A DNA stretch of 64,000 nt. Source: Variovorax sp. RA8. GTDB lineage: Bacteria; Pseudomonadota; Gammaproteobacteria; Burkholderiales; Burkholderiaceae_C. The DNA is taken from contig NZ_LR594662.1 in the NCBI RefSeq assembly GCF_901827175.1, positions 930,001 to 994,000 on the forward strand, written 5' to 3'. Positions 24,477 through 32,845 of this stretch are shown here, piece by piece. How positions within the stretch are numbered: position 1 is the stretch's first letter; each line of letters opens with the position of its first letter. The notes beneath the pieces are model-generated. The model ran no database searches. It was not told the DNA's origin and saw nothing but the letters and a program-made list of their open reading frames with translations. A program made the translations under genes and the position numbers.

Positions 24477-25433
24477 CTACAGTTCGTCGGGCGCCGCTCT
24501 CACCTTCAGTCGCGAGAACGAGTCCGGCTGCGATCCCACGATACGTGCCAGTTCGTGCTTCATCGCCTCGGGCATCGAATCGGCCTTCACCGATGCATTG
24601 GTGGTGACGCAGATCGAATTCGGAAAGGTGATTGGCGCCAGGTCCGAGTAGCTGCCGTTCATGTCGAGATCCCTCCGGTAGGCACGGTAAGCCTTGTCTG
24701 CTTCCGGAACCGACTTGTCCAGGTCGATCAGCGAGTAAACCATCTGCCTGGAATCCCAAGACTCGCCGGCCTGGTCCATTTCCGTTTGGATGGCCGAGAG
24801 GGCGCCCTCGGTGATCGCTTCAAGATGTCCGTCGTGGTACTTGTCCGCGTAGGCACGCACCCGCTCCATGACGGGGTGGCTCTGCAAGTCATTTCCATCC
24901 AGGACTATGGCCCAGTTCCTCCCTTCCGCCGTGAAGGTGCCAATCACCACGATGGCATGGTGCCCGGCATACTGCGTTCCTCCCTGGTCGGATGGGAGCA
25001 TTCGTGCGAGGCTCAGCACACAGGGGCCATGCCGTTCCACCAGGCCGACGATGTCGTCGACGGTCGGGTTGTGTCGGTACTCCCGATCCAGTTCTGGAGC
25101 CTTGGTCACGCCGAACATCTGTTGCAGTCGCTGGAGCAAACTCCGGCCGGTATCGCTGCTGCCCGAAATCTCGACGTGGCCTCGGCTGTGTAGATCATGC
25201 AGGATGTTCTCCTGCATAGCCTCCGAATTGCTCACGCACTCTCCCGGGCGCTGGAGCTGGTAGTTGCGCATAAGTGTCGCTGCCCAGGGGCTGCGCTGGA
25301 GGAGCCTGAGCACGGACCAGCTCACGTACTGCCGGGTCTGTTGCCCCGGCCGCGCTTGCGGGGCCTGTGGGTTGAACGCGTCGATGCGGAATGCCGGCGC
25401 CCGAAGCCGAGCGGATTTGCTCAACGTGTGCAT
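24477..25433 (-). CDS. Orphan protein, possible papain/C39-like fold
   Basis: A 318-residue protein that I do not recognise. ATG 25433 is supported by AAGGAG six bases upstream. The central part has the layout of the second half of C39/C70-type cysteine proteases: VERHGPCVLSL (about 132-142), then GHHAIVVIG with H158/H159, then AIVLDGND with D179 and N181. The expected catalytic Cys is not at the usual upstream place; the segment around 36-42 reads YVSWSVL. It may therefore be a pseudoenzyme, or the similarity may be accidental. No signal peptide is evident. The coding sequence is about 58% GC in sampled lines against 65% in argB, and it interrupts an argB to slmA interval, so horizontal acquisition is likely. 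Confidence 0.6.
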   Translation of the reverse strand: MHTLSKSARLRAPAFRIDAFNPQAPQARPGQQTRQYVSWSVLRLLQRSPWAATLMRNYQLQRPGECVSNSEAMQENILHDLHSRGHVEISGSSDTGRSLLQRLQQMFGVTKAPELDREYRHNPTVDDIVGLVERHGPCVLSLARMLPSDQGGTQYAGHHAIVVIGTFTAEGRNWAIVLDGNDLQSHPVMERVRAYADKYHDGHLEAITEGALSAIQTEMDQAGESWDSRQMVYSLIDLDKSVPEADKAYRAYRRDLDMNGSYSDLAPITFPNSICVTTNASVKADSMPEAMKHELARIVGSQPDSFSRLKVRAAPDEL

Positions 25434-25540
25434 GATTGTGTCTCCTTGGGTCTGGGTGAAATTCCAGTCCCTCTGTGGCAGGCCAGCGAACTTGGTTCCA
25501 TGCGGTGGGTTGCGGAGAACGACCTGCCGCAGCCCGGTGC

Positions 25541-26557
25541 TCAGGCGTAGCCCGTCGGATTCCCCTGCTGCCAGCGCCAGCTGTCCGCACACATCTGGTC
25601 CAGCCCCCGTCGCGCACGCCAGCCCAGCAGCGACTCGGCGAGCGCCGGATCGCCCCAGTAGGCGGGCACATCGCCCGGCCGCCTCGGCCCGATCTCATAG
25701 GCGATGGTCTTGCCGCTGGCCCGTTCGAAGGCCTTCACCACGTCGAGCACCGAGGCGCCCTGGCCCGTGCCCAGGTTCAGCGTCACCAGACCCGGCTGCT
25801 TCTCGGCATGGCGCAGCGCCGCCACATGCCCCTCGGCCAGGTCCATCACATGCACGTAGTCGCGCACGCCGGTGCCGTCCGGCGTCGGGTAGTCGCCGCC
25901 GTGCACCGAGAGCTTGTCGCGCAGTCCCACCGCGACCTGGCTCACGAAGGGCATCAGGTTGTTGGGCTTGCCCTGGGGGTGCTCGCCGATCAGGCCGCTT
26001 TCGTGCGCGCCTACCGGGTTGAAGTAGCGCAGCAGCGCGATGCGCCACGCCGGGTGTGCGCGATGCAGGTCGCGCAGCGCGTCCTCCACCATCAGCTTCG
26101 ATCGGCCGTAGGGGTTGGCAGGCCGCAGCGCCGCGCTCTCGGGGATCGGCGAACTGTCCGGGTCGCCGTACACCGTGGCCGAGGAGGAGAAGATCAGCGT
26201 GCGCACGCCCGCCGCCTGCATCGCCTCGGTCAGCACGAAACTGCCATGCACATTGTTCTGGTAGTAGGTGATCGGGTCGGCCACCGAGTCGCCCACCGCC
26301 TTGAGGCCGGCGAAATGGATCACGCCGCCGATCGCCTCCTCGCGGAACAGCCGGTCGAGCAGCGCGCGGTCGCGCACGTCGCCCTCGACGAAGCGCGGCG
26401 CGGTGCCGATGATGCGGGCCAGCCGGTCGAGCACGCGCACGTCGCTGTTGCCGAGGTTGTCCAGGATCAGCGGCACATAGCCTGCCGCGGCCAGCGCCAC
26501 GCAGGTGTGGCTGCCGATGAAGCCGGCCCCGCCGGTCACCAGAATCGTTGGGCTCAT
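25541..26557 (-). CDS. galE: UDP-glucose 4-epimerase
   Basis: A 338-residue extended SDR that interconverts UDP-glucose and UDP-galactose (or the HexNAc forms). VTGGAGFIGSHTCVALAAAG is the NAD-binding motif, IFSSSATVYGDP gives the catalytic Ser/Thr, and NPYGRSKLMVEDAL the YxxxK. NLGTGQGASVLDVV is the usual C-terminal signature. It can supply UDP-Gal or UDP-GalNAc for the upstream glycan locus. It is a monocistronic gene divergent from slmA. Confidence 0.95.
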   Translation of the reverse strand: MSPTILVTGGAGFIGSHTCVALAAAGYVPLILDNLGNSDVRVLDRLARIIGTAPRFVEGDVRDRALLDRLFREEAIGGVIHFAGLKAVGDSVADPITYYQNNVHGSFVLTEAMQAAGVRTLIFSSSATVYGDPDSSPIPESAALRPANPYGRSKLMVEDALRDLHRAHPAWRIALLRYFNPVGAHESGLIGEHPQGKPNNLMPFVSQVAVGLRDKLSVHGGDYPTPDGTGVRDYVHVMDLAEGHVAALRHAEKQPGLVTLNLGTGQGASVLDVVKAFERASGKTIAYEIGPRRPGDVPAYWGDPALAESLLGWRARRGLDQMCADSWRWQQGNPTGYA

Positions 26558-26621
26558 CGTTCTCTTTCGCCGGTGTCGTTTGAAATCCGTTGATTCTGCG
26601 CGACGTACAGTGCATGCCCGG

Positions 26622-26652
26622 TTGGCACGCGCTTACTGCGCTGTGCGAGAAT
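26622..26652 (+). promoter_or_regulatory. Possible sigma-70 promoter of slmA
   Basis: TTGGCA at 26622-26627 and GAGAAT at 26647-26652 resemble -35 and -10 elements, about 25 bp before the start of slmA. The spacer is 19 bp, slightly long, but the -10 is preceded by TGC. It lies in the divergent galE/slmA interval. Pattern match only. Confidence 0.35.
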
Positions 26653-26677
26653 CAATTTTTTACATTTTGCCCTGCCC

Positions 26678-27331
26678 ATGCAGAACGAAGAGACAAGCGC
26701 CCCTGGTGCCCCGCTGAGTTCCGTGAGTCCAGAGCCGGTGGCCGCACCGACACGAAAGCGTCCCAAGCCGGGCGAACGGCGCGTGCAGATCCTCCAGGCG
26801 CTGGCTGCCATGCTGGAGCAGCCGGGCGCCGAGCGGGTGACGACCGCGGCCCTCGCCGCGCGGCTCGAGGTGAGCGAAGCCGCGCTGTACCGGCACTTCG
26901 CGAGCAAGGCGCAGATGTTCGAGGGCCTGATCGACTTCATCGAGCAGAGCGTGTTCACGCTGATCAACCAGATCACCGAGCGCTCCGCCCCGGGCCAGGA
27001 GCAGGCCGCGCGCATCATCGCGATGCTGGTCCAGTTCGCCGAGAAGAACCCGGGCATGACCCGTGTGATGGTGGGCGATGCGCTGGTCTACGAGAACGAG
27101 CGCCTGCAGAACCGCATGAACCAGTTCTTCGACAAGATCGAGGCCACGCTGCGCCAGGCCCTGCGCGGCGCCGCGGCTGCCGAAGGCTCGGCAACGCCCA
27201 GCGTCGATGCGCAGGTGCGTGCCTCCGCGCTCACCGCCTTCGTGGTCGGCCGCCTGCAGCGCTTCGCGCGCTCGGGTTTCCGGCGCCAGCCCTCGGAGCA
27301 TCTCGAGGCTGCGGTTGCGCTGATGCTCTGA
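26678..27331 (+). CDS. slmA: Nucleoid occlusion factor SlmA (TetR family)
   Basis: A 217-residue TetR-type DNA-binding protein. Residues about 32-78 form the helix-turn-helix (VTTAALAARLEVSEAALYRHFASKAQMFEGL). The ligand-binding half has the SlmA-typical GLIDFIEQSVFTLINQI, NPGMTRVMVGDALVYENERLQ and RFARSGFRRQPSEHL. SlmA binds dispersed chromosomal sites and antagonises FtsZ rings over unsegregated nucleoids. The disordered Pro-rich N-terminus is common in beta-proteobacteria. In related genomes I expect it close to argB, as here. Confidence 0.92.
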   Translation: MQNEETSAPGAPLSSVSPEPVAAPTRKRPKPGERRVQILQALAAMLEQPGAERVTTAALAARLEVSEAALYRHFASKAQMFEGLIDFIEQSVFTLINQITERSAPGQEQAARIIAMLVQFAEKNPGMTRVMVGDALVYENERLQNRMNQFFDKIEATLRQALRGAAAAEGSATPSVDAQVRASALTAFVVGRLQRFARSGFRRQPSEHLEAAVALML

Positions 27332-27350
27332 AGCGGGCGCCATTCCCAAC

Positions 27351-27387
27351 GAGATAGCTGCCTATCGGCAGGATAGGGGGATGTCAT
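27351..27387 (+). promoter_or_regulatory. Possible OxyR-type site upstream of catalase
   Basis: The region contains CTAT (27362-27365), seven bases, then ATAG (27373-27376), which is exactly the central CTAT-N7-ATAG of the four-element OxyR consensus. The outer ATAG and CTAT elements are degenerate. An additional ATAG lies at 27354-27357. It is about 70 bp before the catalase start. The assignment fits the function of the downstream gene but remains a pattern match. Confidence 0.4.
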
Positions 27388-27447
27388 CCCCGGATCGCGG
27401 GTTCATGGCCAGAATGCAAGGCTCCTGACCACGAACGAGGAAGCCCG

Positions 27448-28968
27448 ATGACCGATCCCCGCAAGCTCACCACCGAAAGCGGTGCCCCCGTCGAGAACAA
27501 CCAGCACTCGCAGACAGCGGGCCCCAACGGCCCGGTGCTGATGCAGGACCACCACCTGATCGAGAAGCTCGCCCGCTTCGACCGCGAGCGCATCCCCGAG
27601 CGCGTGGTACACGCCCGCGGCTCCGGCGCCTACGGCGTCTTCGAGGTCAAGGCCGACGTCACGAAATGGACCAAGGCCCGCTTCCTCTCCCGGGCCGGCA
27701 AGAAGACCGAGGTGCTGGCCCGCTTTTCCTCCGTCGCGCCCGAATCCGGCGGCGCCGACACCCAGCGCGACCCGCGCGGCTTCGCGCTGAAGTTCTACAC
27801 CGAAGAGGGCAACTACGACTTGGTCGGCAACAACACGCCCATCTTCTTCATCCGCGATCCACTGAAGTTCCCCGACTTCATCCACACGCAGAAGCGCGAC
27901 CCCTACAGCCACGTGCAGGAGCCCAACAACGTCTGGGACTTCTTCTCCCACTCGCCGGAGATGACGCACCAGTTCACCTGGCTGTTCGGCGACCGCGGCC
28001 TGCCCCGGAGCTTTCGCCACATGGACGGCTTCGGCTCGCACACCTTCCAGTGGGTCAATGCGAAGGGCGAGGCCTTCTGGGTCAAGTACCACTTCAAGAC
28101 CAACCAGGGCATCGACTGCCTGACGGCGGAGGAGGGCATGCGCCTGGCCGGCGAGCAGCCCAGCTACCACCACCTGGACTTGCTGCATTCCATCGAGCGC
28201 GGCGAGTTCCCGAGCTGGCGCGTGCAGGTCCAGATCATGCCCGTGGCCGAGGCGCAGCACTACCGCTTCAACCCCTTCGACCTGACCAAGGTCTGGTCGC
28301 ACAAGGACTACCCGAAGATCGACATCGGCACCCTCACGCTGAACCGCAACCCCGACAACTACTTCGCCGAGATCGAGCAGGCGGCGTTCAACCCGGCCAA
28401 CTTCGTGCCCGGCATCGGTCCCTCGCCCGACAAGATGCTGCAGGGCCGGCTCTTCAGCTACGGCGACACCCAGCGCTACCGCCTGGGCATCAACCACACG
28501 CAGCTGCCGGTGAACTGCCCGCACGCCACCCGTGCCGCCAACTATGGCCGCGACGGTGCCATGCGCTACGACAACGCCGGCCGCAGCCCCAACTACGAAC
28601 CCAACAGCTTCGGCGACGCACCCAGGCAGAGCGCTGAGCAGATCTACGCGCCGCTCGAAGTGCACGGCTGGACCGGCAGCCATGCGTGGACCCCGCATCG
28701 CGAGGACACCGACTTCGTGCAGGCCGGCGACCTCTACCGCCTGATGGACGAGGCCGCCAAGGGCCGCCTGGTCGCCAACATCGCCGGCAGCCTGGGCCAG
28801 GTGACGCGCCAGGACATCATCGAGCGCTCGATCGGGCATTTCCGCCAGGCCGATGCCGACTATGGCGAACGCGTGCGGAACGCCGTGCGCGCCGTGCAGG
28901 CGCGGATCAAGGGCGAGGAAGTGGCGCTCCAGACCGGGAAGCCGGCCCAGGTGACGACCGGGGCCTGA
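27448..28968 (+). CDS. Haem catalase, small-subunit (clade 3) type
   Basis: A 506-residue monofunctional catalase that breaks down hydrogen peroxide. The distal histidine is H55 in VVHARGSGAYG, the conserved Asn is in LVGNNTPIFF (about 128/129), and the proximal haem ligand is Y338 in RLFSYGDTQRYRLG. Length and lack of the C-terminal flavodoxin-like domain match the small-subunit enzymes (clade 3, KatA type) that bind NADPH. No signal peptide is seen, so it is cytoplasmic. AGGAAG precedes the start. The possible OxyR site upstream suggests peroxide induction. Confidence 0.97.
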   Translation: MTDPRKLTTESGAPVENNQHSQTAGPNGPVLMQDHHLIEKLARFDRERIPERVVHARGSGAYGVFEVKADVTKWTKARFLSRAGKKTEVLARFSSVAPESGGADTQRDPRGFALKFYTEEGNYDLVGNNTPIFFIRDPLKFPDFIHTQKRDPYSHVQEPNNVWDFFSHSPEMTHQFTWLFGDRGLPRSFRHMDGFGSHTFQWVNAKGEAFWVKYHFKTNQGIDCLTAEEGMRLAGEQPSYHHLDLLHSIERGEFPSWRVQVQIMPVAEAQHYRFNPFDLTKVWSHKDYPKIDIGTLTLNRNPDNYFAEIEQAAFNPANFVPGIGPSPDKMLQGRLFSYGDTQRYRLGINHTQLPVNCPHATRAANYGRDGAMRYDNAGRSPNYEPNSFGDAPRQSAEQIYAPLEVHGWTGSHAWTPHREDTDFVQAGDLYRLMDEAAKGRLVANIAGSLGQVTRQDIIERSIGHFRQADADYGERVRNAVRAVQARIKGEEVALQTGKPAQVTTGA

Positions 28969-28989
28969 CGGCCGGCTCGCCGCCTTCGC

Positions 28990-29514
28990 TCAATTCGTCG
29001 CGGTCACGGTGATCTGGTTGTCGACCTTGTCGACGCCGTTCACGGTGCGCGCGATCTGCTCGGCGCGCGCCTTCGCCTCGGCGCTCGGCGCCGAGCCGCT
29101 CAGCCGCACGGCGCCGGCGTTGGAGGCGACATCGATCTGCCGCGGACCGAGTTCCGGATCGCGCGCGATCGCGGCCGACACCGAGGCCGTGACGGCCGTG
29201 TCGTTGGCCGATGAACCCAGAGCGCTGCCGGCGTTCTTCAGCGCCTGCTTGGCCGCATCGACGTCCTCCTTCACGTCCGGCGACTTGAAGTAGTTCACCG
29301 TGTTGTCGCGCGCCTTCTCCGCCAGGTCCGCAGCCTTGCGCGCGGCGGCGACCGTCGCGTCCTGCGTCTTCTCGACGGCGGCGTCGACGTTCTCGCGGCT
29401 CTTGGCCGCTTCCCGATCACTGCAACCGGCCAACGCCGCCATCGCGGCAGCCGCCACCAGGACGGCGCCATGTTGCCGCAGCGGGCGAAGCAGCCGCGCG
29501 TACTTCGAGGTCAT
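28990..29514 (-). CDS. BON-domain lipoprotein (OsmY-like)
   Basis: A 174-residue periplasmic lipoprotein. A signal peptide runs to the lipobox LAGC (C31). A helical region rich in Ala and Lys follows (about 35-95), then a single BON domain at about 105-172 (AIARDPELGPRQIDVASNAGAVRLSGSAPS). BON domains occur in OsmY and other envelope-stress proteins and are thought to bind membranes. Translation is coupled to the small gene upstream by an ATGA overlap. It faces the catalase gene tail to tail with a 21-bp gap. Confidence 0.88.
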   Translation of the reverse strand: MTSKYARLLRPLRQHGAVLVAAAAMAALAGCSDREAAKSRENVDAAVEKTQDATVAAARKAADLAEKARDNTVNYFKSPDVKEDVDAAKQALKNAGSALGSSANDTAVTASVSAAIARDPELGPRQIDVASNAGAVRLSGSAPSAEAKARAEQIARTVNGVDKVDNQITVTATN

Positions 29515-29783
29515 CGGGCTTCTCCTCGTCGTGGCCCTCGGCCGCCTCGGAACTGCTCCAGCGTGGCCGCCAGACGCGCCACGCCGCCGGTCCCACTGGC
29601 CGCACGGCCGATGAAGGCGCCCGCCGCGGCACCGATCAGCGCACGGCCGATCAGCGAGCGGCTGCGCCCGGTCGCCATCAGCAGCAGCAGGCCGGTGGCC
29701 AGCACGATCAGGTGTTCGCCCGGCAGGTCGGGCCGGCGCGCATCTGCTTCCTTCAGCGACGCGAGCCAGGATTTCAGTTCCAT
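29511..29783 (-). CDS. Small membrane-associated hypothetical protein
   Basis: A 90-residue protein. ATG 29783 is preferred because GAGGAG lies about nine bases upstream and the longer frame adds only charged residues. The middle (about 24-36, LIVLATGLLLLMA) is a predicted transmembrane helix, followed by a Gly/Ala-rich segment RALIGAAAGAFIGRAA that could form a second hairpin helix. It forms a two-gene operon with the BON lipoprotein. Function unknown; an envelope-stress role is suggested only by the neighbour. Confidence 0.7.
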   Translation of the reverse strand: MELKSWLASLKEADARRPDLPGEHLIVLATGLLLLMATGRSRSLIGRALIGAAAGAFIGRAASGTGGVARLAATLEQFRGGRGPRRGEAR

Positions 29784-29917
29784 GAGAGGACTCCTCGTTC
29801 GAGCGTCTTCTTCATAGACGCGGCGCCGCATTGCCGGTGTAGGCCGGGATCGACGATGGCACGGGGAATCGCGCTGCCATCCGCCTGCGAGGCGCAGGCT
29901 GGCCGGCGCGCGCCGCC

Positions 29918-31978
29918 TTACTCCGTATCGCGCACCTTGTGCTGCGACATCAGCTGCTGCTGCGTCGAGGGTGGCACCGGCTCGTAGTGCGACAGCTCGA
30001 TGGTGTAGCGTCCCTGGCCGCTGGTCATGGCATTGAGCCGCGACTGGTACCCCGAGAGCTCCGACATCGGCACCTGGCCGCGCACCAGCACTGTCCCCGC
30101 GGCCGCGTTGGCGGTGCCGCTGACCAGGCCGCGCCGCGACGACAGGTCGCCGGTGATGTCGCCGATCGCACTGTCCGGCGCCGCGATGTCGATCTTCACC
30201 ACCGGCTCCAGCACGATCGGCCGCGCCTCCTGGATCGCCGCGATGAAGGCCTTGCGACCCGCCGTCGCGAAGGCGATGTCCTTGCTGTCCACGCTGTGGC
30301 TCTTGCCGTCGTAGACCGTCACGCGCACGTCCACCACCGGGTAGCCGGCGATCGCGCCGTGCTCCAGCACCTCGCGCACGCCCTTCTCGACGGCCGGGAT
30401 GAACTGATACGGAATGGCCCCGCCCTTGACCTCGTCCTTGAACTCGAAGCCCGCGCCGCGCGCCAGCGGCTCCACGCGCAGGAACACCTCGCCGAACTGG
30501 CCGGCCCCGCCGGTCTGCTTCTTGTGGCGATGGTGGCCCTCGGCCGGCCCGGTCACCGTCTCACGGTAGGCAATGCGCGGCGGCCGCGTGTTGACCTCGA
30601 AGCGGTACACCTCGCGCAGCCGCTCCAGCAGTACGCGCAGGTGCAGCTCACCCAGCCCGTAGACGATCGTCTCGTTGGTGATCGCCACGTGTTCCACCCG
30701 CAGGCAGGGGTCCTCGTCCACCAGCTTGCCCAGGATCTCCCACAGCCGCTGCTCGTCGCCGTGCCGCTGGGGCTCGATCGCCAGGCCGTGCACCGGGATC
30801 GGAAAGTCCAGCGGTGCCAGGTGCACATGGTCGTCCTCGGCCGCGTCGTGCAGCACCGCGTCGAAGTGGGCGTCCTCCACCTTCGCCACCGCCACGATGT
30901 CGCCCGGCAGCGCGCGCGACACCTCGGTGTACTCCTTGCCTTGCAGCATGAACAGGTGGTTCACCTTGAAAGGCTTGCGGCCGTCGCCGACGAAGAGCTG
31001 GCTGTCGCGCGTGACGGTGCCCTGGTGCACGCGGAAGATGCCCATCTTGCCCACGTACGGATCGACCGTGACCTTGAACACATGCGCCAGCACGTGCAGC
31101 GACGGGTCGGGCTTCGCCTCCATCGGCCGCGCCTCCTCGCCCTCGCCGACCAGGAAGGCCGGCGGATTGGCCTCGGTCGGGTCGGGCAGCAGCTTGACGA
31201 TCACGTCCAGCAGCTCGCCCAGCCCGGCACCGTTGCGCGCCGAGACGAAGCACACCGGGATCAGGTGACCTTCGCGCAGCGCCTGCTCCAGCGGCGCATG
31301 CAGTTCGCGGGGATCGACGTCGCCCTGCTCGAGGTAACGGTCGACGAAGGCTGCGTCCACCTCCACCACCTGCTCGACCAGCGCGCGGTGCGCCGTCTCC
31401 ACGTCACCCATCGTGCAGCCGCCCTCGCGGTTGTAGAAGCAATCGAGCACCCGGGTGCCGCCGTCGTCGGGCAGGTTCACCGGCAGGCATTCGCGGCCGA
31501 AGGCGGCCTGGATCTGCGCCAGCAGGCCCGCCATGTCGACACCCTGCGAGTCGATCTTGTTGACGATCACCATGCGCGCCAGCTTGCGTCCGGCCGCGTG
31601 CTCCATCATGCGAATGGCCATCGGCTCGACGCCGATGGCCGCGTTGATCACCACCGCCGCCGTTTCCACTGCCTCCAGCGCCGGCAGGCTCTGGCCCAGG
31701 AAGTCGGCGCCGCCGGGCGTGTCGAGCAAGTGGATGCGTGTGTCCGCATGCGCGAGATGCATCACCGAGGCGTTGAGCGAGTGCTGCATGCGCCGCTCGA
31801 GCGGATCGAAGTCGCTCACCGTGCTGCCGCGCTCCACGCTGCCCGGCGCGCCGATGGCGCCGGACTTGAGCAGCAGGGCCTCGGCCAGGGTGGTCTTGCC
31901 CGAGGCAGGCGCTCCGACGAGTGCCAGGGTTCGCACCGCTTCCATTTCGGCCGCGAGGCCGTTCGATCGGCTTGGCAT
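29918..31978 (-). CDS. EF-G-like translational GTPase (not canonical FusA)
   Basis: A 686-residue five-domain EF-G homologue. ATG 31978 is chosen because AAGGAG lies six bases upstream, while the ATG at 31984 directly abuts that site. G1 is GAPASGKTT instead of AHIDAGKTT. G3 is LLDTPGGADF, so the histidine of the usual DTPGH is replaced by glycine. G4 is VNKID and G5 VSARNGAG. Domain IV has HHRHKKQTGGAGQFGEV and domain V the usual SELSGYQSRL. These traits place it with the EF-G-like/EF-G2 group rather than the housekeeping factor. Ribosome rescue or a stress role is possible but unproven. No str operon genes are nearby. Confidence 0.86.
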   Translation of the reverse strand: MPSRSNGLAAEMEAVRTLALVGAPASGKTTLAEALLLKSGAIGAPGSVERGSTVSDFDPLERRMQHSLNASVMHLAHADTRIHLLDTPGGADFLGQSLPALEAVETAAVVINAAIGVEPMAIRMMEHAAGRKLARMVIVNKIDSQGVDMAGLLAQIQAAFGRECLPVNLPDDGGTRVLDCFYNREGGCTMGDVETAHRALVEQVVEVDAAFVDRYLEQGDVDPRELHAPLEQALREGHLIPVCFVSARNGAGLGELLDVIVKLLPDPTEANPPAFLVGEGEEARPMEAKPDPSLHVLAHVFKVTVDPYVGKMGIFRVHQGTVTRDSQLFVGDGRKPFKVNHLFMLQGKEYTEVSRALPGDIVAVAKVEDAHFDAVLHDAAEDDHVHLAPLDFPIPVHGLAIEPQRHGDEQRLWEILGKLVDEDPCLRVEHVAITNETIVYGLGELHLRVLLERLREVYRFEVNTRPPRIAYRETVTGPAEGHHRHKKQTGGAGQFGEVFLRVEPLARGAGFEFKDEVKGGAIPYQFIPAVEKGVREVLEHGAIAGYPVVDVRVTVYDGKSHSVDSKDIAFATAGRKAFIAAIQEARPIVLEPVVKIDIAAPDSAIGDITGDLSSRRGLVSGTANAAAGTVLVRGQVPMSELSGYQSRLNAMTSGQGRYTIELSHYEPVPPSTQQQLMSQHKVRDTE

Positions 31979-32162
31979 GGACATCTCCTTGCGCCTCGCG
32001 AGGCGCCTTGGGCGGTCCGGTGGAAAAAGCATGCTCCGCCCGGTTGGCGGTTCAGGGTACGGGATTGCCCAGCGCGGCGCAAGGCGGGCGAACCTGGGCG
32101 GGCGGCTCGCGACGCAGTGGCCCGAGGACTATCATGCTCGCCCGACCGGAGGACTCGCCAGC

Positions 32163-32795
32163 ATGCACACCCCGACCCTGCTCGTCTTTGCCTTCGTGGC
32201 GCTCATCGCCATCGCCACCCCCGGCCCCACCGTGCTACTGGCGCTGGCGAACGGGTCGCGCTTCGGCGTGCGCCGCGCGCTGCCCGGCATGCTCGGTGCG
32301 GTCGCCTCCGACTTCGTGCTGGTGGGCGCCGTCGCGCTGGGCCTCGGCGCGCTGCTGGCTGCCTCGGAGTTCTGGTTCTCGGTGCTCAAGTGGGTGGGCG
32401 CGGGCTACCTGGCCTGGCTGGGCATCCGCCTGCTGCGTTCGCAGGGCAGCCTGGATCTTTCGCAGCAGGACGCGGTCCGCGGCGGGGGCAGCCCGCGCGC
32501 CATCTTCGCCAAGTCCTTCCTGGTGGCGGTGACGAACCCCAAGGGCTATCTCTTCTGCTCCGCGCTGATGCCGCAGTTCATCGACCCCAGTGCGCCCCAA
32601 TGGCCGCAATACGCCGCCATCAGTCTCGTGTTCGCGGGTCTGGACTTCTCGGTGATGCTGGCCTATGCGGTGATCGGCGCGCGTGCAGTCAAGCTCCTGC
32701 GCCGGCGCGCCGTGCTGTGGCTGGACCGTTGCTGCGGCGGCGCCCTGCTGGCGCTGGCGGGATCGCTCGCCTTCTACCGCCGCAGTGCGAGCTGA
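32163..32795 (+). CDS. LysE/RhtB-family exporter
   Basis: A 210-residue membrane protein with about six hydrophobic segments. The start MHTPTLLVFAFVALIAIATPGPTVLL is the LysE/RhtB N-terminus with the conserved PGP. KWVGAGYLAWLGIRLLRS and FLVAVTNPKGYLFCSALMPQF are further family blocks. Members export amino acids such as lysine, homoserine or threonine and sometimes quorum lactones. The substrate here is not predictable. It is divergent from the EF-G-like gene; the 184 bp between them must contain both promoters. Confidence 0.92.
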   Translation: MHTPTLLVFAFVALIAIATPGPTVLLALANGSRFGVRRALPGMLGAVASDFVLVGAVALGLGALLAASEFWFSVLKWVGAGYLAWLGIRLLRSQGSLDLSQQDAVRGGGSPRAIFAKSFLVAVTNPKGYLFCSALMPQFIDPSAPQWPQYAAISLVFAGLDFSVMLAYAVIGARAVKLLRRRAVLWLDRCCGGALLALAGSLAFYRRSAS

Positions 32796-32845
32796 GCCCC
32801 ATCGCGTTGTCTCCCGCAGGCGTCAGAAGGCCGGGGTGAGGGGGC

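Noticed and set aside
29939..32839. Long plus-strand frame opposite the EF-G-like gene
   Set aside because: It has no recognisable domain and mirrors the coding strand of a well-supported translation factor gene.
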